A program made the position numbers and the translations under genes. A stretch of DNA of 64,000 nucleotides from Herbiconiux aconitum (lineage in GTDB: Bacteria; Actinomycetota; Actinomycetes; Actinomycetales; Microbacteriaceae), in assembly GCF_024979235.1 (NCBI RefSeq), contig NZ_JANLCM010000001.1, positions 806,001 through 870,000 of the forward strand, in the 5' to 3' direction. Shown here one piece after another: positions 16,656 to 25,132 of the stretch (positions within the stretch are counted from its first letter, which is position 1; every line of letters begins with the position of its first letter). The notes beneath the pieces are model-generated. The model saw only the letters and a list, made by a program, of their open reading frames with translations. It searched no databases and was not told the DNA's origin.

Positions 16656-17677
16656 CTTCGACCACCGAGACCCCGGCGCCCCCTTTCGTGCCCCTCGAGG
16701 CCACGATCATGAACGAACCGCCCGGCGACGGCGGGAACGGACGCGGCCGGCGGAAGCGCCGGCGCGGCAAGGGCGGCGGCCAGGATGACGGAGGCGGCTC
16801 GGGCGATCGCGGCATCATCTCGATCTCCGACCGGCGCCGCCCGTCGATCCGCCGCACCACGCGCACGATCCACGGTGTGCTCCTGGCCCTGCTCGTGATC
16901 GCCGGGCTCGGGCCGCTGCTCTGGTTGCTGAAGGCCGCGGTCACGCCGACGCAGGACACACTGCGCACGCCGATGGCCATCTTCCCGAACGGCATCGACT
17001 GGCAGAACCTGGTCACGGCGTGGACCACCATCCACATCGACGTGCAGTTCATGAACACGGTGATCGTGGCGGCCGGCGCGTGGGCGGTGCAGCTGCTGGT
17101 GGCGGCAACGGGCGGCTATGCATTGAGCGTGCTGCAGCCCCGCTACGGTCGCATCGTCTACGGGCTGGTGCTCGCGACGCTCTTCGTGCCGGCCGTGGTG
17201 CTGCTCGTGCCGCTCTACCTCACGATCCTGCATCCGCCGCTCATCGGCACGTCGCTCCTCAACACTTTCTGGGCCGTGTGGCTGCCGGCCGGGGCCTCCG
17301 CGTTCAACGTGGTGCTGGTGAAGCGCTTCTTCGACAACCTGCCGCGTGAGATCTTCGAGGCGGCGCGGATGGACGGGGCGGGCCCTTTCCGGCTGTTCTG
17401 GTCGATCGTGCTGCCGATGTCGCGGCCGATCATCGGGGTGGTGTCGGTGTTCGCCATCATCGCGGCCTGGAAGGACTACCTCTGGCCGATGCTCGTGCTG
17501 ACGGTTCCCTCCATCCAGCCGCTCTCGGTGCGGTTGCCGGCGCTGCAGCAGACGATCGAGCTCGACGTGTATCTCGCGGCCCTCGCGATCTCGACCCTCA
17601 TCCCGATCGCCCTGTTCGTGGTGTTCCAGCGCCTCTTCCTCCGCAGCGCAGGCCTCGGCGGCGCCATCAAGGGCTGA
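16652..17677 (+). CDS. Sugar ABC transporter permease (MalG/UgpE type)
   Basis: This is the second membrane subunit of the alpha-glucoside importer, six helices, with the EAA loop EAARMDGAGPFRLFWSIVLP at about 232-251. A TTG at 16652 overlaps the previous stop (TTGA). An ATG at 16709, preceded by GAGG, is a reasonable alternative that would drop 19 residues. Compared with the family it carries an unusual cytoplasmic N-terminal extension of ~60 residues that is Gly/Arg/Lys-rich (GRGRRKRRRGKGGGQDDGGG) before the first helix at about 72-92. The core assignment is secure. Confidence 0.9.
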   Translation: MTSTTETPAPPFVPLEATIMNEPPGDGGNGRGRRKRRRGKGGGQDDGGGSGDRGIISISDRRRPSIRRTTRTIHGVLLALLVIAGLGPLLWLLKAAVTPTQDTLRTPMAIFPNGIDWQNLVTAWTTIHIDVQFMNTVIVAAGAWAVQLLVAATGGYALSVLQPRYGRIVYGLVLATLFVPAVVLLVPLYLTILHPPLIGTSLLNTFWAVWLPAGASAFNVVLVKRFFDNLPREIFEAARMDGAGPFRLFWSIVLPMSRPIIGVVSVFAIIAAWKDYLWPMLVLTVPSIQPLSVRLPALQQTIELDVYLAALAISTLIPIALFVVFQRLFLRSAGLGGAIKG

Positions 17678-17723
17678 CGCCGCCCTCTTTCTCGCCCGCC
17701 TCCCGGCAAGGGAGAATGGAGGC

Positions 17724-18674
17724 ATGAGCGCACAGGTCCAGTACAGCGAATTCGGCGGGCCGGAGGTGCTCTCGTTCGTCGAGGTGCCGATGCCCTCTGC
17801 GCCCTCGGATGGCGTCGTCGTCGAGACGCGGGCCATCGGGGTCAACCCGATCGATTCGATGCTGCGGTCGGGCGCCCGCTCCAGCGCTCCGTTGAGGTCT
17901 CCGCGCGTGCCGGGAGCGGATGCCGCGGGAGTCGTCGTGGCCGTCGGCGCCGACGTCGACGACTGGGTCGTCGGCGACGAGGTGGTGGTGCAGAACGGGC
18001 ACAGCACCTACGCGACGCACATCGTCGCACCCGCGAGCCGTCTGGTGCGAAAGCCCGCCGGCGTCGGGTGGGACGAGGCGGCGGCCATCGGCGTGCCCGC
18101 ATCCACCGCTTACCAGGCGTTGCGCACACTCGGCGTCGAGGTGGGCTCGGTGGTGCTCATCCACGCCGGATCGGGCGCGGTCGGGCAGGCCGCCATCCAA
18201 TTCGCCCGCAACTGGGGCGCGACCGTCATCGCCACCGGCGGTGAGCGCAACCAGGCGCGGATGGGCGAGCTCGGCGCGATCCCGGTGGAGTACGGCCCCG
18301 GCCTGTTGCAGAACATCCGCGCCGCCGCTCCCGGCCCGATCGACGTGGTGCTGGATGCGGCCGGCACCGACGAGGCGCTGGAGGCCTCCTTCGCACTGGT
18401 CTCGGACCGTTCGCACATCGGCACCGTCGTGGTGGGCGCACGGGCCGCCGAACTGGGCATCCAGGCCTGGTCGGGCGGCAATCCCCTCCCGCTGACGCCC
18501 GAGGAGCTGCGGCTGCGCGCCGAATCGTATGCCGTGACCCTCGAGCTGATAGAGCTCGGCGACTTCGAGGTGGAGATCGGCGCCCGCTATCCGCTCACCG
18601 CCGCCGCCGAGGCGCAGCGCGCGAGCATGTCGGGCGAGCACCGCGGAAAGATCATCCTCCACCCGTCGGCCTAG
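17724..18674 (+). CDS. NADP-dependent MDR oxidoreductase (quinone reductase-like)
   Basis: This 316-residue protein belongs to the medium-chain dehydrogenase/reductase superfamily, zinc-independent quinone-reductase branch. The GroES-like catalytic domain starts with VQYSEFGGPEVLSF. The Rossmann domain carries VLIHAGSGAVGQAAIQFAR (about 143-161), the NADPH-binding AxxGxVG pattern, and none of the zinc ligands of true alcohol dehydrogenases is visible. It reduces quinones or enones in the cytoplasm; the substrate is unknown. It lies 46 bases after the permease gene, so it may be read through from the ABC operon, but no metabolic link is obvious. Confidence 0.9.
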   Translation: MSAQVQYSEFGGPEVLSFVEVPMPSAPSDGVVVETRAIGVNPIDSMLRSGARSSAPLRSPRVPGADAAGVVVAVGADVDDWVVGDEVVVQNGHSTYATHIVAPASRLVRKPAGVGWDEAAAIGVPASTAYQALRTLGVEVGSVVLIHAGSGAVGQAAIQFARNWGATVIATGGERNQARMGELGAIPVEYGPGLLQNIRAAAPGPIDVVLDAAGTDEALEASFALVSDRSHIGTVVVGARAAELGIQAWSGGNPLPLTPEELRLRAESYAVTLELIELGDFEVEIGARYPLTAAAEAQRASMSGEHRGKIILHPSA

Positions 18675-18693
18675 GCCTGGCCCTCGACCTACC

Positions 18694-18705
18694 CCTACGC
18701 GTAGG
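18694..18705. terminator. Short palindrome between convergent genes
   Basis: CCTACGCGTAGG is a perfect 12-bp palindrome over the stop codon of the minus-strand gene, in a 20-base convergent gap. It is only a weak terminator candidate because there is no T tract. Confidence 0.3.
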
Positions 18706-19177
18706 CCTGGGTCACCAGAAGCGGGCCACCGGGAGCCGAGCGACGGCAGCGCACAACCCAGGCGCCGTGGGCGAGCAGTCCGCGGTCGAGGGGCAGAACG
18801 TCGGAGCCGGCATCGGCCGAGGCGGGGCGGGCATCCACCACACCGTGCGCGCTCTGCCATTTCACGAGCAGCGCAGGGCCCGCCGCCACGGCCACGTCAC
18901 GCGAGCGGTCGCCGAGCAGTTCGGCGGCGACCACGCGTGCGGCGGGATGGTCGGCCGCGAGAGTCAGCTCCTGCACACCGATCGCGAGCAGCGCCCGCGC
19001 CACGACCTCGGCATCGTCGTCGTCGCCGAGCAGCACGACCCGACCGCCCAGCACGAGCTCTCCCTGCCCGCGGAGCACCGAGCGGAACGCCACGAGCTCC
19101 TTCGCCACCGACGCCACTCGCGCGTCATCCGCGTCACCCGGTGCGCCGGCGCTCGCTGTTCCGGCACTCGCAGTCAT
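18695..19177 (-). CDS. Hypothetical protein with a Rossmann-like segment
   Basis: It has 160 residues. The central part GRVVLLGDDDDAEVVARALL followed by AIGVQELTLAADH (about 45-77) looks like the beta-alpha-beta start of a dinucleotide-binding fold of the shikimate-dehydrogenase kind, but the Gly-rich loop is replaced by four Asp residues and the catalytic half is missing. I cannot assign a function. It could be a degraded fragment or a small standalone protein. Codon bias supports this strand, since the opposite frame is His/Arg/Gln-rich. It converges with the MDR gene and lies behind the GH35 operon. Confidence 0.55.
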   Translation of the reverse strand: MTASAGTASAGAPGDADDARVASVAKELVAFRSVLRGQGELVLGGRVVLLGDDDDAEVVARALLAIGVQELTLAADHPAARVVAAELLGDRSRDVAVAAGPALLVKWQSAHGVVDARPASADAGSDVLPLDRGLLAHGAWVVRCRRSAPGGPLLVTQAYA

Positions 19178-19287
19178 CGGTGTTCCCGTTTCTTCGACGA
19201 TCGTGGCATTCGCCCACAGGGTGCATCATTCGCTCATCGGGTGCACGCTGTCAATCCGGGCACCGCGAACTCACAGCCGGCCACGCG

Positions 19288-19314
19288 CACCGCGGCCGCC
19301 ATTCGGCCGCGGTG
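19288..19314 (-). terminator. Hairpin terminator of the arabino/galactosidase operon
   Basis: An 11-bp perfect stem, CACCGCGGCCG (19288-19298) with CGGCCGCGGTG (19304-19314), and a 5-nt loop lie four bases beyond the stop codon of the GH35 gene. The stem is strongly GC-rich but has no following T run, as is common in actinobacteria. Confidence 0.65.
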
Positions 19315-19317
19315 ACG

Positions 19318-21156
19318 CTAGAAGTCGGTGTGACCCAGGTCGGCTGCCGGCACGAAGCTCGCCGCCGATGCCGCCGAGTGCAGCTCGAACACCACGATCT
19401 CGTTGCCCGACTCCCGCAGCACGGGGGCGGGCACGTAGAGGGTGTGCTGCGGCCCGCGCGACCAGTAGCGGCCGAGGCAGAATCCGTTCACCCACACCAC
19501 GCCCTTGCCCCAGGAACGGGTGTCGAGGAAGAGGTCTTCCGACTGGCCCGCCCGCACCGGCGGGAGATCGAAACGACCCAGGGCGAACGCGGGGCCGGAG
19601 ACGACGGATGCCTCGCCCGGGGCCACGGCGGACAGAGCGGCGATGACATCCGCGAACCCTCCGGACGCGTTCTCGGCAGATGCGTGCGTCTCATTCGACA
19701 CCGACGATCCCGCCGTCGGATCGAGTTCGAGCGGCAGCACCAACCAGCGCAGCAGTGGCTCGCCGTTGATGCGCGCCCCGCCGATGAGCCCCTTGGGCTC
19801 GCCGATACGGGGCCCGTAGTCGACTCGCCCCTGGTCTTCGACCAGGATCTCGAGCACGCCTCGCGCATCCATCGGAAGCGCGATCGACCGGTCGTGGTGG
19901 TCGCGGGCGAACACGCCGATCGGCGTGCCGTCGAGGAACACCTGGGCCCGGTCACGCACCTCGTCGATCTCGAGCACCGCGGCGCCGACGATGTCGATCT
20001 CCGCACGGTAGATCGCGAATCCGGTGTAGCGGCCGAGCGAATCCATCGTGGGCAGCTCTTCGCGCGGAGACCACGAACCGAGACGGTCGACCACCGATGA
20101 GAGCGCCACCGAGCGCGCGAGCGGCACGTCGAGAGCGCGCGCCGGGCCGGCGACCTCCGGGGCGCTGCCGGAGACCGAGCCGTACTTTGCGAGCACCTCG
20201 CGGAAGGCGTGGTACTTCTCGGTCGGGTTGCCCGCCTCATCCAGTGGGGCGTCGTAGTCGTAGGAGGTGACGATCGGCTGGTAGACGCCCTTGTCGTTGG
20301 CGCCGTTGGTGAAGCCGAAGTTCGTGCCGCCGTGGAACATGTAGATGTTCACGGAGCCTCCGGCCGCCAGCAGGTCGTCGAGGTCCTGGGCCGACTGGCC
20401 GACCGACGTGGTGTGGTGGTGGGCACCCCAGTAGTCGAACCAGCCGTCCCAGAACTCGGAGCACATCAGCGGGCCGGTGGGCTGGTGCTCGCGCAGGGTC
20501 GCGAGCCGCTCCAGCGAACGGGAGCCGAACGAGGCCGTCTTGTGGAGGCCGGGCAGGCTGCCGTCTTCGAGCATCTGCGGCGTCGGCTGGTCGACGGTGG
20601 TGAACGGCACCGTGAGACCGATCTTCCGGTTCATCTCCACCAGCTTCTGCAGGTAGACCGGGTCTGACCCGTAGGCGCCGTACTCGTTCTCGATCTGCAC
20701 CAGGATGATCGGGCCACCCTGGTCGATCTGCCGCGGAACGAGCACGGGCGCGAGCTGCTCGAGGTAGTTCTCGACCGCCGCCAGGTACTGCGGCTCGTCG
20801 CGGCGCACGCCGACCGTTCCCGACTCGAAGAGCCAGGCCGGCAGGCCGCCGTTGTCCCACTCGGCGCAGATGTAGGGGCCGGGGCGCACGATCGCGTGCA
20901 TCCCCTCGGCCGCGACGTCGTCGAGGAAGCGGCCGAGATCGAGCGAGCCGGTGAGGTCGAACTCGCCCTCACGGGGTGCGTGCGCGTTCCAGGCCACGTA
21001 GGTCTCGATGGTGTTCAGGCCCATCTGGCGGGCTTTGCGGATGCGGTCTCGCCAGAGATCCGGATGCACGCGGAAGTAGTGCAGGGCACCCGAGAGGATG
21101 CGGAACGGTTCGCCGTCGAGCAGGAAGTGCTCGTCGCCGATGCGGAATTCAGACAT
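19318..21156 (-). CDS. GH35 beta-galactosidase
   Basis: This 612-residue enzyme removes terminal beta-linked galactose from oligosaccharides in the cytoplasm, as there is no signal peptide. GH35 landmarks are GALHYFRVHPDLW (about 23-35), RPGPYICAEWDNGGLPAWL (about 91-109), QIENEYGAYG with acid/base Glu158, and CSEFWDGWFDYWG with nucleophile Glu234. Beta-sandwich domains follow from about 380. The ATG overlaps the end of the GH51 gene by eight bases. With GH51 and the ABC importer upstream it would complete breakdown of arabinogalactan-type or galacto-arabino-oligosaccharides. Confidence 0.94.
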   Translation of the reverse strand: MSEFRIGDEHFLLDGEPFRILSGALHYFRVHPDLWRDRIRKARQMGLNTIETYVAWNAHAPREGEFDLTGSLDLGRFLDDVAAEGMHAIVRPGPYICAEWDNGGLPAWLFESGTVGVRRDEPQYLAAVENYLEQLAPVLVPRQIDQGGPIILVQIENEYGAYGSDPVYLQKLVEMNRKIGLTVPFTTVDQPTPQMLEDGSLPGLHKTASFGSRSLERLATLREHQPTGPLMCSEFWDGWFDYWGAHHHTTSVGQSAQDLDDLLAAGGSVNIYMFHGGTNFGFTNGANDKGVYQPIVTSYDYDAPLDEAGNPTEKYHAFREVLAKYGSVSGSAPEVAGPARALDVPLARSVALSSVVDRLGSWSPREELPTMDSLGRYTGFAIYRAEIDIVGAAVLEIDEVRDRAQVFLDGTPIGVFARDHHDRSIALPMDARGVLEILVEDQGRVDYGPRIGEPKGLIGGARINGEPLLRWLVLPLELDPTAGSSVSNETHASAENASGGFADVIAALSAVAPGEASVVSGPAFALGRFDLPPVRAGQSEDLFLDTRSWGKGVVWVNGFCLGRYWSRGPQHTLYVPAPVLRESGNEIVVFELHSAASAASFVPAADLGHTDF

Positions 21157-22738
21157 GGTCGTCCTCGGTTTCGGGGGCGGAAGAGAGTTCGATGGCCGAC
21201 CAGGAGAGGGCGGGCACCGTGAGGTGGAGAACGGATGCGCCGACGCCGGAATCGGAGTCCGCAGCGGGGGCGATCCGCGCGTCCTCGCCGAGGTCGGTGA
21301 ACCCGACCGGCTGCGAGTCGGCGTCGTTGATGGTGTGACGGTCGCCGCCCGGCGGAGTGCTGAGGGTCTGGGCGCGCACGATCCGCACCCCCTCCGCCGC
21401 GATGGTCACTGAGACCGACGCAGCCTCCGTGAGCGATCGGTTGGTGACGAAGAGCGCGATCGTGCCGTCGTCGGACACGGTCGAGACGGCGTCGAGCAAG
21501 GGTGCGGTGCCGTATCGGGCGGTCTCGTGCACCGGAACCACGGCATCCGGATGCGCCGCCGGGTCGACCACACGACCCTCGGCCAGCTGCGCGGTGCGCT
21601 GGAACGGGAAGAAGGTGCTCTGGCGCCAGGCGGGGCCGTTCGGCTCGCTGCGGATCGGGGCGATCACGTTCACGAGCTGCGCGAGGTTGGCCATCGACAC
21701 GCGGTCGGCGTGCCGCAGCAACGAGACCAGCAGCGAGCCGACGACCACCGCATCCGTCACCGAGTAGGCGTCTTCGATGAGGCGCGGGGCCTCGGGCCAC
21801 TCACCGGTCATCACGCGGGGCTTGTCGATCTCGTTCCAGCGCCGCTGGTACCAGACGTTCCATTCGTCGACGCTGATGCCCACCGGATGCTCGGAGCCCG
21901 GCCCCGCACCCGCCTCGTCGATGATCGCGGCGACGGTCTCGAGGTAGCGGTCGAGGCCGGTGCCGGAGGCGAGGAAGCTCGCGGCGTCGCCGTCGGACTC
22001 CTCGTAGTAGGCGTGCACCGAGATGTGGTCGACGAGCCCTCTGGTGTGCTGGAGCACGGTGCGCTCCCACTCGCCGAAGGTCGGCATCTCGGCGTTCGAC
22101 GAACCGGCGGCCACGAGTTCGATGTCGGGGTCGATGAACTTCATCAGCCGCGCACTCTCGGCCGCGATGCGGCCGTACTCGTCGGCGGTCTTGTGGCCGA
22201 TCTGCCACGGCCCGTCGACCTCGTTGCCGAGGCACCAGAGCCGGATGCCGAAGGGCGCGTCGCTGCCGTTCGCCCGCCGGCGCTCGGAGAGCTCCGTGCC
22301 GCCCGGGTGGTTCGCGTACTCGAGCACGTCGGCCGCCTCCGCGATGCCGCGGGTGCCGAGGTTCACGGCGTACATCAGTTCGAGCCCGGCCTGGTCGGCC
22401 CAGTCGGCGAACTCGTGCAAGCCCACCTGGTTGGTCTCGGTGCTGTGCCAGGCGGCGTCGAGCCGCACGGGCCGGGACTCGCGGGGGCCGACGCCGTCTT
22501 CCCAGCGGTAGCCCGAGACGAAGTTGCCGCCGGGGTAGCGCACGGTCGTGGCGCCGAGTTCGCGCACCAGCGCGAGCACGTCGCGACGGAAGCCGGCGTC
22601 GTCTGCGGATGCGTGCCCGGGCTCGTAGATGCCTTCGTAGACGCTGCGGCCCATGTGCTCCACGAAGGTGCCGAAGATCCGCCGCGGAACACGGGCGAAC
22701 GCGGTGCCGGGGTCGATCACGAGTCGGGCGGAATACAT
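21149..22738 (-). CDS. GH51 alpha-L-arabinofuranosidase
   Basis: This 529-residue intracellular enzyme releases terminal alpha-L-arabinofuranose from arabino-oligosaccharides. It has RIFGTFVEHMGRSVYEGIY (about 20-38), YPGGNFVSGYRWEDGVGPR (about 68-86), the acid/base in WCLGNEVDGPW (Glu173) and the nucleophile in SVDEWNVWY (Glu292), and it ends with the GH51 beta-domain. The ATG at 22738 follows GAAAGG with 7-base spacing. It lies 62 bases behind the binding-protein gene, separated from it by a stem-loop, and is coupled to GH35. Confidence 0.95.
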   Translation of the reverse strand: MYSARLVIDPGTAFARVPRRIFGTFVEHMGRSVYEGIYEPGHASADDAGFRRDVLALVRELGATTVRYPGGNFVSGYRWEDGVGPRESRPVRLDAAWHSTETNQVGLHEFADWADQAGLELMYAVNLGTRGIAEAADVLEYANHPGGTELSERRRANGSDAPFGIRLWCLGNEVDGPWQIGHKTADEYGRIAAESARLMKFIDPDIELVAAGSSNAEMPTFGEWERTVLQHTRGLVDHISVHAYYEESDGDAASFLASGTGLDRYLETVAAIIDEAGAGPGSEHPVGISVDEWNVWYQRRWNEIDKPRVMTGEWPEAPRLIEDAYSVTDAVVVGSLLVSLLRHADRVSMANLAQLVNVIAPIRSEPNGPAWRQSTFFPFQRTAQLAEGRVVDPAAHPDAVVPVHETARYGTAPLLDAVSTVSDDGTIALFVTNRSLTEAASVSVTIAAEGVRIVRAQTLSTPPGGDRHTINDADSQPVGFTDLGEDARIAPAADSDSGVGASVLHLTVPALSWSAIELSSAPETEDDHV

Positions 22739-22760
22739 CCTGAAGCCTTTCGAAGGGGGC

Positions 22761-22793
22761 GAGGCGCGACGGCCGGAAAGACCGTCGCGCCTC
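22761..22793 (-). terminator. Intra-operon stem-loop after the binding-protein gene
   Basis: A 12-bp perfect stem, GAGGCGCGACGG (22761-22772) with CCGTCGCGCCTC (22782-22793), encloses a 9-nt loop. It lies seven bases after the binding-protein stop and before GH51. Such structures commonly stabilise the 3' end of the binding-protein mRNA and reduce read-through into enzyme genes. Confidence 0.7.
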
Positions 22794-22800
22794 GAGGGTG

Positions 22801-24138
22801 TTACTTGACGGTGAAGCCCTGCTGGTTGCCGTAGGCCACCAGCTGGTCCTGCCAGGTCTTGAGACCCTTGTTCAGATCGCTGTTGTTCACGTAGGCCTGA
22901 CCGACGGTGTCGCCGAAGATGCTGTTCGCATACACCTGGTAGGGCAGGTAGTGCCATCCGCTGGGCACGTTCTTCGACGCGTCGACGAGGGTCTCGTTGA
23001 TGGTCTGGCCACCGAAGTACTCGGGGGCGTCGGCGAGGAACTCGGGCGACTCCAGGTCGGCCGTGGTCGAGGGGAATCCGCCGGAGGCGAGGAAGACCTT
23101 GATCGACGCCGGGTCGTGGTTCAGCCACTGCAGGAAGCCGGCCGCGAGAGCCTGGTTCTTCGACTGCTTCAGCACGACCTGGCCGCCACCACCGTTCTCA
23201 GCGGTCACCGGGGTGCCGTCGTAGGTGGGCATGGGGGCCACGCGCCAGTTGCCGGATGCCTGCGGCACCGACGACTCGAGCACGCCGGGCATCCACGCAC
23301 CGGTCAGCAGCGTCGCGATGCTGCCGTCGCCGAGTGCCTTGTACCATTCGTCGCTCCAGCTGGGAGTGGTGGAGAGGAGCTTGCCCTCGTTCAGCTTGTT
23401 CCACTCGTCGGCCCACTTCTTCGAGCCGTCGTCCTGCAGGTTGATCGAGACATCCGTGCCCTTGGCGGTGAACGGCTGGCCGCCGGCCTGCCAGATCATG
23501 CTCGTGGCGAAGCCGGGGTCGCCGGTGTCGGAGGTGATGTACGCGTTCGGGTCGGCGGCGTGCAGCTTCTCGGCGGCCGCGATGTACTCGTCGTACGTCG
23601 TGGGCACCTCGATGCCGTACTTGTCGAAGACCGTCTTGTTGTAGAACATCGCCATGGGGCCCGAGTCCTGGGGCAGGCCGTAGACCTTGCCGTCGAAGGC
23701 CACCGAGCTCCACGGGCCCGCGCTGTAGTCCTTCTCGTAGTCGGCGAAGCCGTAGGAGCTGAGGTCGACGAGGGAGTCGGAGAGGGCGAACTGCGGGATG
23801 GCGTAGTACTCCAGCTGTGCGACATCCGGAGCGCCGGAGCCGGCGGTGATGGCGTTCTGCAGCTTGGTGTACTCGTCGGTGTTGGTGCCGGCGTTGACGT
23901 AGTTGACGTCGACGTTCGGGTACGCCTTCTCGAAGGCCGCGACCTGGGCCTCGGCGGAGGGGGTCCAGCTCCAGTAGGTGATCGAGCCGCCCTTTTCGAG
24001 CGCGGCCTGGATGTCGTCGGCCGAGCCGCTGCCACCGGCCGAGCTGCCGCCGCCCGAGGCGCAGGCAGCCAGGCTCAAGCCGAGCGCCAGGGTCGAAGCC
24101 GTGGCGAGTGCCACGCGGCGCAGAGTCATTTTGCGCAT
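22801..24138 (-). CDS. ABC transporter sugar-binding lipoprotein (arabino/galacto-oligosaccharide type)
   Basis: This is a family 1 extracellular solute-binding protein of 445 residues. It has a lipoprotein signal with lipobox LAAC and a Ser/Gly-rich linker, then SITYWSWTPSAEAQVAAFEK, VYGLPQDSGPMAMFYNKTVF and a GGGGQVVLKQSKNQ region. The start at 24138 is chosen because GAAAGGAA lies five bases before it; an in-frame ATG eight codons earlier has no such site. It is the third gene after the LacI-controlled divergent promoter. The GH51/GH35 neighbours suggest arabinose- and galactose-containing oligosaccharides as ligands. Confidence 0.92.
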   Translation of the reverse strand: MRKMTLRRVALATASTLALGLSLAACASGGGSSAGGSGSADDIQAALEKGGSITYWSWTPSAEAQVAAFEKAYPNVDVNYVNAGTNTDEYTKLQNAITAGSGAPDVAQLEYYAIPQFALSDSLVDLSSYGFADYEKDYSAGPWSSVAFDGKVYGLPQDSGPMAMFYNKTVFDKYGIEVPTTYDEYIAAAEKLHAADPNAYITSDTGDPGFATSMIWQAGGQPFTAKGTDVSINLQDDGSKKWADEWNKLNEGKLLSTTPSWSDEWYKALGDGSIATLLTGAWMPGVLESSVPQASGNWRVAPMPTYDGTPVTAENGGGGQVVLKQSKNQALAAGFLQWLNHDPASIKVFLASGGFPSTTADLESPEFLADAPEYFGGQTINETLVDASKNVPSGWHYLPYQVYANSIFGDTVGQAYVNNSDLNKGLKTWQDQLVAYGNQQGFTVK

Positions 24139-24207
24139 CTGTGTTCCTTTCGGTGCTTTCACTTCGTTGGGAGTGTTCTTACTTCGTTGTAGGGGTTTGG
24201 ATTGCCG

Positions 24208-25131
24208 TCATTGCTTGACGCTTCCCGCGCTGAGGCCGGACTGCCAGAAGCGCTGGAGGAAGAGGAAGGCGATCACGATCGGCACGATCGTGAGGAGCGC
24301 GCCGGTGATGACCAGGTTGTAGATCGGCTGCGCCGCGACACCGGAGGCCTGCGCGCTCCACTGGCTGAGGCCGACGGTGAGCGGATACCAGGTGGGGTCG
24401 GAGAGCATGATCAAGGGCAGGAAGTAGTTGTTCCAGGTGGCGACCACGGCGAACAGCAGCACCGTCACGATCCCGGGGGCGAGCAATCGCAGCGAGATGG
24501 TGAAGAAGGTGCGGAATTCGCCGGCCCCGTCCATCCGTGCCGCCTCGAGCACTTCGGTGGGCACCGCGTCTGAGGCGAAGGTCCAGACGAGGTAGAGGCC
24601 GAAGGGGCTGATCAGCGAGGGCAGGATGACCGCCCACGGTGTGTTCGTGATGCCGATCTGGCTGAACATGAGGAAGGTCGGCACCGCGAGCGCGGTTCCC
24701 GGGATGGCGACGGCGCCGAGCACCACCGCGAAGACCGCTTTGCGGCCCGGGAAGTTGAACTTCGCGAGGCCGTAGCCCGCCAGGGTGGCGAGGAAGGTCG
24801 CCCCGCCGGCGCCGACGATCACGTAGAGGAGCGTGTTTCCGAACCACTGCACGAAGATGCCGTTGCGGTAGGTCAGCGTCTCGCCGATGTTCTGGAACAG
24901 GTTGAAGTCGGGGCCGAACCAGAGACCGAAGGTGGAGAAGAGATCACCCTGGTCTTTGGTGGCGTTGACGATCAGCCAGACCAGCGGCACCACGGAGTAG
25001 ATCACGAAGATCGCCATCAGGATGGTGAGGGTGATCGACTTGCGGGTGCGGGTGTGCTTCGTGGGCTTGCGGTTCTGCACGAAGGCCGGGCGGCGGCGCG
25101 TGCGGGTTCGGGGTGTGGTGACGGCGCTCAA
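24208..25131 (-). CDS. Sugar ABC transporter permease (MalG type)
   Basis: This six-helix inner-membrane protein has 307 residues and the EAA loop LEAARMDGAGEFRTFFTISL at about 200-219. An N-terminal Arg/Thr-rich cytoplasmic tail precedes the first helix at about 33-53. The start is TTG at 25131, one base after the stop of the upstream permease; no better start is visible before the first helix. It pairs with the permease at 25133-26041 and the lipoprotein downstream. The ATPase must be encoded elsewhere. Confidence 0.9.
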   Translation of the reverse strand: MSAVTTPRTRTRRRPAFVQNRKPTKHTRTRKSITLTILMAIFVIYSVVPLVWLIVNATKDQGDLFSTFGLWFGPDFNLFQNIGETLTYRNGIFVQWFGNTLLYVIVGAGGATFLATLAGYGLAKFNFPGRKAVFAVVLGAVAIPGTALAVPTFLMFSQIGITNTPWAVILPSLISPFGLYLVWTFASDAVPTEVLEAARMDGAGEFRTFFTISLRLLAPGIVTVLLFAVVATWNNYFLPLIMLSDPTWYPLTVGLSQWSAQASGVAAQPIYNLVITGALLTIVPIVIAFLFLQRFWQSGLSAGSVKQ

Positions 25132-25132
25132 C

